A DNA stretch of 64,000 nucleotides from Maribellus sp. YY47 (lineage in GTDB: Bacteria > Bacteroidota > Bacteroidia > Bacteroidales > Prolixibacteraceae): positions 268,330 through 332,329 of the forward strand of contig NZ_JALGYW010000002.1 of the NCBI RefSeq assembly GCF_023111095.1. Reading direction: 5' to 3'. The notes under the pieces were generated by a model. That model was given only the letters and a program-made list of their open reading frames with translations, did no database searches and was not told where the DNA came from. The translations under genes were made by a program, and so were the position numbers. Shown in pieces: positions 16,393 to 24,088 of this stretch (position 1 is the first letter of the stretch; each line of letters begins with the position of its first letter).

Positions 16393-17940
16393 TTATACAT
16401 TAAACTCGATCCCTTGTGCCAGGGGTAGCTCTGTACTATAATTAATGGTGTTTGTTTGACGGCGCATGTACGCTTTCCAGGCGTCGGAACCCGATTCTCG
16501 ACCGCCACCCGTATCTTTTTCGCCACCAAAAGCGCCGCCAATTTCGGCGCCCGAAGTACCGATGTTCACATTGGCAATTCCACAATCAGAGCCTTCATGC
16601 GACAGAAATTTTTCGGTTTCCAGAATGTTCCGCGAGAAGATGGCCGAAGACAATCCCTGTGGCACATCGTTATGAATTTGAATTGCTTCTTCCAGTGTTT
16701 TGTATTTGATTAAATAAAGGAGCGGCGCAAAGGTTTCTTCCTGTACAATTTCGTAATGATTTTCAACCTCAGCAATACATGGTTTTACATAAGTTCCGGT
16801 GCTGAAACCTTCTACTTCCAACACGTCGCCGCCTGTAATAATTTTTCCACCTTCGTGTTTCACACGTTCAACCGAATTCAGAAAATTCTTAACCGCCCAT
16901 TTATCTACCAGCGGGCCAACCAGCGTTTTAGAATCCAGCGCATGACCGATCGGCAGTTTCTGATAAATAGCCACCAGCTTTTGTTTGAACTCTTCATAAA
17001 CCGACTCGTGCAAAATAATTCGCCGGGTAGAAGTACAACGTTGTCCGCAGGTTCCAACCGCACCAAAAACCACTGCACGAAGTGCCATTTCCATATCGGC
17101 ATCCGGCGTGATGATGATGGCATTGTTTCCGCCCAGTTCCAGAATCGAACGTCCTAGGCGCTCGCCCACCAAACGCCCGACTTTCTGCCCGATCCGCGTA
17201 GAACCGGTAAACGAAACCAGCGGAATATTCCGGTCGGAAAACATGGTATCGCCAAGCACTTTTGACTCGGCTGCCACCAGGCTCAGTACACCTTCCGGCA
17301 CATCGTTTTCTTTTAGCACATTGGCTACAATTTTATGGACAGCCACCGCGCACAAATACACTTTCGAAGAGGGCTTCCAAACCACCACATCACCAGCTAT
17401 CAGTGCAATCATGGCATTCCATGCCCACACTGCCACCGGAAAGTTAAATGCAGAAACCACCCCTACAATTCCAAGTGGATGATACTGATCGTACATGCGA
17501 TGCCGGGCTCTTTCGGAATGCATGGTGAAGCCATACAACTGCCGCGATTGACCCACTGCAAAGTCGCAGATATCGATCATTTCCTGTACTTCGCCCAAAC
17601 CTTCCTGAAGGATTTTACCCATTTCGTACGACACCAGTTTACCCAGCGGTTCTTTGTATTTCCTTAGCTCCAATCCTATTTGCCGGACAATTTCACCTCG
17701 TTTAGGTGCCGGAACCATCCGCCATGTTTTAAAGGCCTCTTTGGCGGTTTCAATCACTTCCTGGTAATCTTCAATGCCGCATTGCTGCACTCCGGCAATC
17801 AGTTTTCCGTCAGAAGGCGAATACGATTCCATAAATTTCCCCGTGGTTGATTTCCACTTTGTTCCCGTGCAAACTCCCGGGTTCACCGACTCAATTCCAA
17901 GTTCTTTTAATACTGTTTTAAAATCTATTTCCTGTGTCAT
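16393..17940 (-). CDS. ALDH7-family aldehyde dehydrogenase, probable 2-aminoadipate semialdehyde dehydrogenase
   Basis: 515 residues, full length for antiquitin-type ALDH7. Catalytic Cys302 (CGQRC, 298-302) and Glu268 (LELGG) are in their usual numbering. The C-terminal block GGEKDTGGGRESGSDAWK followed by YMRR and TINYS is the hallmark of ALDH7A1/antiquitin. The family oxidises 2-aminoadipate 6-semialdehyde to 2-aminoadipate in lysine catabolism. Its position between saccharopine dehydrogenase and the 3-oxoadipate genes fits that reaction. Other ALDH7 members act on betaine aldehyde or other semialdehydes, but the neighbours make the lysine role the best reading. Confidence 0.9.
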   Translation of the reverse strand: MTQEIDFKTVLKELGIESVNPGVCTGTKWKSTTGKFMESYSPSDGKLIAGVQQCGIEDYQEVIETAKEAFKTWRMVPAPKRGEIVRQIGLELRKYKEPLGKLVSYEMGKILQEGLGEVQEMIDICDFAVGQSRQLYGFTMHSERARHRMYDQYHPLGIVGVVSAFNFPVAVWAWNAMIALIAGDVVVWKPSSKVYLCAVAVHKIVANVLKENDVPEGVLSLVAAESKVLGDTMFSDRNIPLVSFTGSTRIGQKVGRLVGERLGRSILELGGNNAIIITPDADMEMALRAVVFGAVGTCGQRCTSTRRIILHESVYEEFKQKLVAIYQKLPIGHALDSKTLVGPLVDKWAVKNFLNSVERVKHEGGKIITGGDVLEVEGFSTGTYVKPCIAEVENHYEIVQEETFAPLLYLIKYKTLEEAIQIHNDVPQGLSSAIFSRNILETEKFLSHEGSDCGIANVNIGTSGAEIGGAFGGEKDTGGGRESGSDAWKAYMRRQTNTINYSTELPLAQGIEFNV

Positions 17941-17993
17941 TTTTCTATTTTTTTGATTGATTTTCTATTTCAAAACCTCAAATAATGAGTTAA

Positions 17994-18064
17994 ACCCAAA
18001 TTACCCCTAACTCCCCCAAAGGGAGACCTTTTCTCCCCTCTGGGGAGATAAAGAGGGGTCAGAT
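17994..18064. repeat. C-rich/G-rich intergenic repeat with hairpins
   Basis: Contains CTCCCCTCTGGGGAG and CCCCCAAAGGG type inverted repeats between the thiolase and ALDH7 genes. It resembles the noncoding 'CCCCTAACTCCC' repeats common in Bacteroidota (from memory). It may also act as a weak terminator of the thiolase transcript. Confidence 0.4.
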
Positions 18065-18106
18065 TGTTAAATCCAAAGGCATTCTTCATTATTTTTTCTC
18101 TATATC

Positions 18107-19309
18107 TTAAACTTTTTCGATGACCATTGAGATTCCTTGTCCAACTCCAATGCACATGGTGCAAAGCGCATATTTTGAACGAGTGTGCTGAAGTTGATGA
18201 AACGCGGTAGTTACCAGTCGTGCCCCCGACATACCCAGCGGATGCCCCAATGCGATCGCTCCACCCAAGGGATTGATTCGCGGATCGAGATCATCCAGTC
18301 CCCACTGACGGATACAGGCCAGCGATTGCGCGGCAAATGCCTCATTCAGCTCAATAATATCCATTTGCCCCATTGACAAACTCAGTAGTTTGAACAGTTT
18401 TTCGGTTGCGGGAACAGGCCCAATTCCCATGATCCTTGGAGGTACCCCAGCCGACTGGGCTCCCAAAATTCGCGCTTTCGGAACCAGGTTGAAACGCTTA
18501 ACAGCTTCTGCTGAAGCAATAATCAAGGCCGCTGCTCCGTCGTTTATTCCCGAGGCATTTCCTGCAGTTACCGTTCCGTCTGCCCCCATCACCGGTTTTA
18601 GCGAAGCCAGTTTCTCAGGCGAAGTCAGTCTTGGATGTTCGTCTGTATTCACGACAATGGGATCGCCTTTTTGCTGCGGAATAACAACCGGAACAATCTC
18701 GTGAGCCAACGCACCGTTCTTTTGTGCATCGTCGGCTTTTTGCTGACTGTGATGCGCAAAACGGTCCTGATCCTCCCGGCTTATCTTGAATTCTTCGGCC
18801 AGGTTTTCAGCCGTGCAAATCAGCGCATCGGTTCCAAATTGTTTCTGAAATTCCGGGTTGATAAAACGCCAGCCGATAGTTGAGTCGAAAATCTCGGCAT
18901 CCCGTGAAAACGCGCTGGTGGGTTTGGGCATCACAAAAGGTGAACGCGACATGCTTTCCACGCCGCCAGCTATCACCAGTTCTGCCTCACCTGCCCGGAT
19001 AGCACGAGCTGCCATAGCCACCGCTTCCATTCCCGAGCCACACAAGCGGTTTACGGTTACTCCGGGCACCGATTCCGGAAATCCGGCCAGCAGAAGTCCC
19101 ATTCGAGCTACATTGCGGTTGTCTTCTCCCGCCTGATTGGCGCATCCAAAAATCACATCGTCGATCGCCGATTTATCCAGGTTTGGATTTCGCTCCAAAA
19201 TGGCTTTTAAAGGAATTGCTGCAAGATCGTCGGCACGTACCGATGATAAAGCTCCTCCGTATTTACCAACCGGAGTACGAATGGCATCGCATATAAAAAC
19301 TTCTTTCAT
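18107..19309 (-). CDS. pcaF: 3-Oxoadipyl-CoA thiolase-like acyltransferase (PcaF-like)
   Basis: 400 residues, the normal thiolase length. Nucleophile C90 (NRLCGSG), GHPLG histidine region and second cysteine CTMCIGVGQG are present. By eye it matches PcaF much better than acetoacetyl-CoA thiolases: for example CANQAGEDNRNVARM (56-70), TIGWRFINP and MGIGPVPA. PcaF splits 3-oxoadipyl-CoA to succinyl-CoA and acetyl-CoA. It lies just after the aminotransferase and CoA transferase genes on the same strand. No aromatic ring-cleavage genes are nearby, which argues that its substrate comes from lysine rather than protocatechuate. The symbol marks the family resemblance; specificity is not proven. Confidence 0.88.
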   Translation of the reverse strand: MKEVFICDAIRTPVGKYGGALSSVRADDLAAIPLKAILERNPNLDKSAIDDVIFGCANQAGEDNRNVARMGLLLAGFPESVPGVTVNRLCGSGMEAVAMAARAIRAGEAELVIAGGVESMSRSPFVMPKPTSAFSRDAEIFDSTIGWRFINPEFQKQFGTDALICTAENLAEEFKISREDQDRFAHHSQQKADDAQKNGALAHEIVPVVIPQQKGDPIVVNTDEHPRLTSPEKLASLKPVMGADGTVTAGNASGINDGAAALIIASAEAVKRFNLVPKARILGAQSAGVPPRIMGIGPVPATEKLFKLLSLSMGQMDIIELNEAFAAQSLACIRQWGLDDLDPRINPLGGAIALGHPLGMSGARLVTTAFHQLQHTRSKYALCTMCIGVGQGISMVIEKV

Positions 19310-19350
19310 TTTTTTAATTAGCTACGAGCCCCGAGCCACTAGCTTCAAGC

Positions 19351-20694
19351 TCAATTTTTATTTATAGTATTCAGTTTATCAATTTTTGGTTTGAAGGCTT
19401 TGAAAGCCCTTAACAAACCTTCTGTCAAACGATCAATCTCCTTTTGCGCCATAACTGTGGAAAGCATGCACGAAAAAGTATTGATCATTAAAATCTTTTC
19501 CTCATAATACATGTAGTCGAGCAGCTCTTTCACGACGCTGCCAGCTTCTTTCGACAGATAAGCTTCACGATAAGTGTTCGGAGAAGTTGAACGCAAATGC
19601 ATTCGAAACATAGATCCGGCGCCTGTTACCGATACCGGCACATCGGCCAGTTGAATGGCTTCGCGTATCTGACCGACTGCTTTTTGAGTCAGTGCATTCA
19701 GTCTTATCACCGCTTTTTTGTCGAAATACTGCATGGCCTTGTAGCCGGCAGTCATGGTAATCGGATTGGCAGAAAAAGTTCCGGAATGCGGCAACAACAG
19801 ATTCTTTTCGTGCGGATCAAAAACCTTCATCACATCTGCTCTTCCGGCTACCGCACCCACCGGAAAACCTCCGCCAATGATCTTCCCGAGCGAAGTAAGA
19901 TCGGGCTTTACGGAATAATCTTCCTGTGCACCGCCATAGTTTACCCGGAAAGTGATCACCTCATCAAACACCAGCAAAGCATCGTTTTTTCGCGTCCAGT
20001 TGTAAATGGCTTCAATAAAATCATTGGCTCCGCGCATCAATCCAACGCGGTGTGGAACCGGATCGATTATCACACAGGCGATTTCATCGGCATGCCGGTC
20101 AAGAATTGTGAGTGTTCGCTCCGCATCGTTATAAGGGAAAATGATCACATCGCGCGATACACTTTTCGGTGTTCCGTGTGCCAGCAAAACACTGGCCGGA
20201 TGATTAATGTCGCCCCAATTGGTGGGATTGGCCGTCTGGCTTACTTCTGCAAAATCATAGGTTCCGTGGTAGGTTCCCTCAGCTTTGGCAATCTTTGACC
20301 GCCCGGTAAATGCCCTCGATGCTTTAATCATCGCCATTACCGCCTCGGTTCCGGAATTTACAAAACGAATGCGTTCAAAGCTTTCCACCCGTTTGATCAT
20401 GTGTTTCGCATAAGCCACTTCAATTTCGGAAGCCAGCGTATAAGCTGTTCCCTTTTTCAACTGTTCGATGACGGCATCGATCACCGGTGGAAAAGAATGC
20501 CCGTGAATCAAGGCTGCCATATTGTTGGCAAAGTCAATTCGTGCGGTTCCCTCAATATCGGTAATGTAACATCCCGAAGCTACATTGGCGTAATTCGGGA
20601 AAGGCTCGTGGTAAACCGTATTCCGGCTTACACCGCCAGCCAGAACCTTCTGCGCCTGTTTATACAGTTTTTCGCTGTTACTCTTTTTTGTCAT
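19351..20694 (-). CDS. Class III (GSAM-like) aminotransferase, candidate 3-aminoadipate transaminase
   Basis: 447 residues, fold type I PLP enzyme of the glutamate-1-semialdehyde aminotransferase group. Visible are the GTEAVMAMIKASR phosphate-binding region, DEVITFR, and the Schiff-base lysine in TSLGKIIGGGFPVGA. Characterised beta-amino-acid transaminases (for example beta-phenylalanine aminotransferase) belong to this same group. Its start overlaps the end of the CoA transferase B gene by 17 bases, so translation is coupled. In context it should turn 3-aminoadipate into 3-oxoadipate, the substrate of the next enzymes. It is not a haem-pathway HemL, as no haem genes are present. Substrate is inferred from context. 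Confidence 0.85.
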   Translation of the reverse strand: MTKKSNSEKLYKQAQKVLAGGVSRNTVYHEPFPNYANVASGCYITDIEGTARIDFANNMAALIHGHSFPPVIDAVIEQLKKGTAYTLASEIEVAYAKHMIKRVESFERIRFVNSGTEAVMAMIKASRAFTGRSKIAKAEGTYHGTYDFAEVSQTANPTNWGDINHPASVLLAHGTPKSVSRDVIIFPYNDAERTLTILDRHADEIACVIIDPVPHRVGLMRGANDFIEAIYNWTRKNDALLVFDEVITFRVNYGGAQEDYSVKPDLTSLGKIIGGGFPVGAVAGRADVMKVFDPHEKNLLLPHSGTFSANPITMTAGYKAMQYFDKKAVIRLNALTQKAVGQIREAIQLADVPVSVTGAGSMFRMHLRSTSPNTYREAYLSKEAGSVVKELLDYMYYEEKILMINTFSCMLSTVMAQKEIDRLTEGLLRAFKAFKPKIDKLNTINKN

Positions 20695-21364
20695 GACCTT
20701 CCATTTCTTGAATTAGATGAATTTCTGCGCCGGTTTGCTGTTGCAGCGATTCGAATGTCACCCCCGGTGCCATCTCTCTTACAAATAATTTTTCATTTTG
20801 AACATCGATAATCGCCAGATCGGTATAAATGCGGCTTACTACCTTTTTCCCCGTTAAAGGATAATTGCATTCCTTAACAATTTTTGCCTCGCCCGATTTG
20901 GTGCAATGCTTTGTGATCACAAAAACTGAAGGCACTCCGGCCACCAGGTCCATCGCGCCACCCACTGCCGGAATATCCTCCGGATTACCGGTCGACCAGT
21001 TCGCAAGATCACCTTCCTGCGAAACCTGGTAAGCCCCAAGTACACAAATATCGATGTGCCCGCCGCGGATCATCGCAAAACTATCGGCATGATGAAAATA
21101 GGCAGCTCCCGGAATGGCAGTAACGTATTTTTTACCTGCATTCACCAGTTCGGGATCCTCACTTCCCGATGCAGCCACCGCGCCCATTCCAAGCAGCCCG
21201 TTTTCGGTGTGATAAATTACCTCGCGGCCTTCAGGAATAAAGCCGGCCACCATTTCAGGCATTCCAATTCCCAAATTCACATAAGCGCCGTCGTGAATAT
21301 CTCGGGCTACATTCTGAGCCATTTCCGTAAGGCTCCACCCCTCTTTTTGTGCTGCTAATTCCAT
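20678..21364 (-). CDS. pcaJ: 3-Oxoacid CoA-transferase subunit B (PcaJ-like)
   Basis: 228 residues. Family I CoA-transferase beta subunit with the catalytic-glutamate motif ENGLLGMG (about 55-62), then HHADSFAMIRGGH and SRIYTDLAV. The overall sequence follows PcaJ (3-oxoadipate:succinyl-CoA transferase). It overlaps subunit A upstream (10 bases) and the aminotransferase downstream (17 bases). Acetoacetate transferases are close relatives, but the neighbouring PcaF-like thiolase supports 3-oxoadipate as substrate. Confidence 0.88.
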   Translation of the reverse strand: MELAAQKEGWSLTEMAQNVARDIHDGAYVNLGIGMPEMVAGFIPEGREVIYHTENGLLGMGAVAASGSEDPELVNAGKKYVTAIPGAAYFHHADSFAMIRGGHIDICVLGAYQVSQEGDLANWSTGNPEDIPAVGGAMDLVAGVPSVFVITKHCTKSGEAKIVKECNYPLTGKKVVSRIYTDLAIIDVQNEKLFVREMAPGVTFESLQQQTGAEIHLIQEMEGHDKKE

Positions 21365-22071
21365 GGATACCTCCTTTCTTCGGCTACCAGTTTTGATTCG
21401 TCAGCCGGATTGGAAACTTCCACAATCCGGTGCACAAAAATGCCGGGTGTAACCACACATTCGGGATCAATCTCTCCCAACTCCACTATTTTACGTGCCT
21501 GAACGATCGTGGTTTTGGCCGCCATACACATCACCGGTCCGAAATTGCGGGCGGTTTTATTGTAAACCAGGTTCCCGTATTTATCCGCCATATGACATTT
21601 CACCAATGAGAAATCGGCTTTTATGGCATGTTCCAACACATAATCGCGGCCATTAAATCTCCGGACTTCTTTTCCTTCCGCCAGCGGCGTATTCACCGAA
21701 GTTGGTGTATAAAAAGCAGGAATTCCGGCACCGCCTGCACGAATACGTTCGGCCAATGTGCCTTGCGGCACCAGCTCGAGTTCGATTTCACCCCGGCGGT
21801 ACATTTCCGGAAAAACCACAGAAATGGTCGTTCGGGGAAAAGAACAGATGATTTTGCTTACCTGGCGGTTTTCAATCAAAGCTGCAAGTCCCACATGTCC
21901 GCTACCTGCATTATTGCTGACAACGGTGAGATTTTTTGCCCTCTGATCCACCAAAGCATGAATCAGCTCTACCGGACTACCGGCCTCCCCAAATCCGCTG
22001 ATCATTACCGTGGCCCCGTCAAAAATACCTGCCACGGCTTCTGCTGCCGATTCAACGATTTTATTGATCAT
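21355..22071 (-). CDS. pcaI: 3-Oxoacid CoA-transferase subunit A (PcaI-like)
   Basis: 238 residues. Alpha subunit of family I CoA transferases, with SGFGEAGSP near 25-33, SNNAGSG, CSFPRT, VPQGTLAERIRAGG and TARNFGP. These stretches resemble PcaI closely. It overlaps the aminomutase gene upstream by 11 bases and subunit B downstream by 10. Together the subunits activate 3-oxoadipate with succinyl-CoA. Confidence 0.88.
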   Translation of the reverse strand: MINKIVESAAEAVAGIFDGATVMISGFGEAGSPVELIHALVDQRAKNLTVVSNNAGSGHVGLAALIENRQVSKIICSFPRTTISVVFPEMYRRGEIELELVPQGTLAERIRAGGAGIPAFYTPTSVNTPLAEGKEVRRFNGRDYVLEHAIKADFSLVKCHMADKYGNLVYNKTARNFGPVMCMAAKTTIVQARKIVELGEIDPECVVTPGIFVHRIVEVSNPADESKLVAEERRYPWN

Positions 22072-23647
22072 GATCTGCTGCCAATTTCATTTCTTTCTCC
22101 AAAGCTTTCGAAAGCTGCTCTTCAATTTTTACCAGTTCATCTTCGTAGAAATACCTGTCGCTTCCATACGGAACCAACTTTTCGATCGTATTTTCCTGTT
22201 CGTCGTATTTGGCGAAGAATGTTGTGTCCATCCACTCCATGTTTCGTGCTTCATTGAATTTCAGCGCAAAAACCTTTTCGCCATTAATCTCGGCAGTTCC
22301 CATCAACGAAGTTTTTCCCGCCGAAGAAGTCATCGTAATGTAACGTGAAGGCCTGTTGATCGAAGCCAGGCTCCGGTATACTTTATTGAATATCTTTGAA
22401 ATATCAGCCAGCGGCGCTGTAAAATAATGGTGTTCTCCGGTTGGCCGAGCGCAGTACATCGAGTGAAAACCGATGCCCAGCATAGCCAGCACATTCCCCA
22501 AGTCAATCCAGTTTTGGGCCGATCGGTCAATGTCTACTTTCCCGTTTTCGTCGTAAAACAAGCTGATGTGATTCATGATCGGACTTTGGCTCTTTACCGC
22601 CACTCCGTATTTTTTTAAACGCCGGATGGCTGCCACAGAAGCAGGATTCATCACATCGTGAGGTGTGGAAATGTGTGCCACCCAAACGGCCTGAATTCCG
22701 TTTTCCGTAAGTTTTTGCAGCAATTCGAGAATCCGCTTAAAGGCATCGGTCAGCAACCATTCGGGATGAAAGTTGATGGCCCGAGAACCTATCCGCACCG
22801 TGCGAATGTGCATCAGTTCGGGATCGTCGATCAAAGGCTGCACATACTCCAGCAATCTTTCGTAAGGAATATAACCGCCGTCGCCGCCTGTTATCAGAAT
22901 ATCGCTCACTTCCTTATGGCGTTTCAGGTATTCGTGCACCTGCGAAACTTCGCGCTGTACAAACATATCTTCGTCGCCGCGCACCTGTGCATGCCGGAAA
23001 CAATAGGTACAAAACGAAAAACAGGTTTGCGTGGTCTTGTCCAAAATAAGCTTTACTGGCGGATATTTGTGCTGGCTGCCTTCCAGAATTTCCAGATGTC
23101 CCTCGTCGTTGATGTACCAGGGTTTGTTCAGCTTTTGTTTTCCGTCGTGCGGATTGGTTTTTTGCATGTAAGCCTCCACCACACGTTTTCTTGCTTCCTC
23201 ATCAGGAGCATCGGCATATTTCTTTACTTCTTCGGATGAAATCATTCCCGGCTGCGGGAAAACCAACTGGTAATTGGAGTCGGTCTCATAATTCTTCCAA
23301 TCGATGGTATTCAGCACGTAGCGGGTAGCCATAAACCGGTAGACTTCGATAAAAAACTCACGGTCTTTCAGATGGCTCAATTCAACTCCTTGTTGCTTCA
23401 ATTTCTGAACAATTTCACGAAATCCGTTTAATCCCGAATAATGCTGTTTATCGTTAAAAATAACCTCGTCTTCATAAAAAAAACCGGAATACTTCGGGTA
23501 ATTGTTATGAAGTCTCTGAATTAGTCCCGGAGGTAATAACTTTTCGTTTTCAATGGTACGAACAGACTCGGAACCGAGCTGATACCTTTTCATCATTTGC
23601 TGAATATCAGACGGTTCAACCTTTGTTTTAAATTCCTTTACGTTCAT
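22061..23647 (-). CDS. KamA-family radical SAM 2,3-aminomutase, candidate 2-aminoadipate 2,3-aminomutase
   Basis: 528 residues, about 110 longer than clostridial lysine 2,3-aminomutase, with most of the extra length at the N-terminus. Radical SAM cysteines are C209, C213 and C216 (CFSFCTYC), and the PLP lysine is K445 (SAGKTS). Aligned by eye with Clostridium subterminale KamA, the two aspartates that hold the lysine side chain (D293, D330) correspond to R401 and T438; the spacing of 37 residues is identical. Glutamate 2,3-aminomutase also replaces them (Lys and Asn). The enzyme should therefore prefer an acidic amino acid. It is the first gene of a translationally coupled set with CoA transferase and beta-amino-acid-type aminotransferase, which points to 2-aminoadipate -> 3-aminoadipate. 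Glutamate is the main alternative substrate. Confidence 0.85.
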   Translation of the reverse strand: MNVKEFKTKVEPSDIQQMMKRYQLGSESVRTIENEKLLPPGLIQRLHNNYPKYSGFFYEDEVIFNDKQHYSGLNGFREIVQKLKQQGVELSHLKDREFFIEVYRFMATRYVLNTIDWKNYETDSNYQLVFPQPGMISSEEVKKYADAPDEEARKRVVEAYMQKTNPHDGKQKLNKPWYINDEGHLEILEGSQHKYPPVKLILDKTTQTCFSFCTYCFRHAQVRGDEDMFVQREVSQVHEYLKRHKEVSDILITGGDGGYIPYERLLEYVQPLIDDPELMHIRTVRIGSRAINFHPEWLLTDAFKRILELLQKLTENGIQAVWVAHISTPHDVMNPASVAAIRRLKKYGVAVKSQSPIMNHISLFYDENGKVDIDRSAQNWIDLGNVLAMLGIGFHSMYCARPTGEHHYFTAPLADISKIFNKVYRSLASINRPSRYITMTSSAGKTSLMGTAEINGEKVFALKFNEARNMEWMDTTFFAKYDEQENTIEKLVPYGSDRYFYEDELVKIEEQLSKALEKEMKLAADHDQ

Positions 23648-23826
23648 GCAGATTTAAGTTCTGATTATGATTTATATGCTGAATAATGGCAGGCGACTAC
23701 CACCCGCAGGTTATGTAAACCCCGGTTACCGAATCCGGCGATCCCGTTCATGAATCAATCAGAAACTATCAGGAAATGACACCGGCATTCAAAAACCGGA
23801 AGTTGATTAAAGCAGAATAAATGTAG

Positions 23827-23844
23827 TAGCTGCGGCTGCAGCTA
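23827..23844. promoter_or_regulatory. Dyad, candidate operator in the lysine divergent region
   Basis: Perfect 7-base arms TAGCTGC and GCAGCTA with a 4-base spacer. It lies downstream of the predicted minus-strand start, so repression or a leader structure is possible. No regulator gene is adjacent. Confidence 0.3.
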
Positions 23845-23964
23845 ATGTGAAACCGAATCGTCGTCGAGACACTCTGGCATCCCGGGATAAAAAAACACCG
23901 GACAATAATACGATTGTACCATAGCCTTAAAGTTAACAAATGTGATTGAGACAAATTCTGACAA

Positions 23965-23997
23965 CAAACATATTTCATAACATCTATACAAATCAAA
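23965..23997 (-). promoter_or_regulatory. Bacteroidota-type promoter of the aminomutase operon
   Basis: Minus-strand TTTG (23997-23994), 21 bases, TATGTTTG (23972-23965): both consensus elements at the accepted 19-21 base spacing. It would give a leader of about 310 bases before the ATG at 23647. Confidence 0.45.
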
Positions 23998-24088
23998 AAT
24001 TTTCACCACCTTTAAAGCAGAAAGCTGACAACTACTCCTGGTAAAACCGAACAACTGGTTGACTAGTGATGTGACAAGGAAATTTAAA

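Larger units (their letters stand above)
23648..24088. other. 441-base divergent promoter region of the lysine genes
   Basis: Lies between the divergent aminomutase operon and saccharopine dehydrogenase 1. No gene is apparent. It holds a good minus-strand promoter (23965-23997), a dyad (23827-23844) and a GC-rich patch with CCGG-containing short repeats at about 23700-23760. The 5' leader of the aminomutase transcript would be about 300 bases. Confidence 0.6.

Noticed and set aside
19351..20694. HemL glutamate-1-semialdehyde aminotransferase
   Set aside because: Haem genes are absent and the gene is coupled to CoA transferase genes.
18107..22071. Aromatic (protocatechuate/catechol) degradation by PcaIJF
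   Set aside because: No dioxygenase, muconate or enol-lactone genes are present, and the linked genes are for amino-acid metabolism.
20678..22071. Butyrate or acetoacetate CoA transferase
   Set aside because: Possible by family, but sequence details and the PcaF-like thiolase fit 3-oxoadipate better.
22061..23647. Classical clostridial lysine fermentation (KamA as lysine 2,3-aminomutase)
   Set aside because: The partner genes of that pathway (kamDE, kdd, kce, kal) are absent, and both lysine-binding aspartates are replaced.
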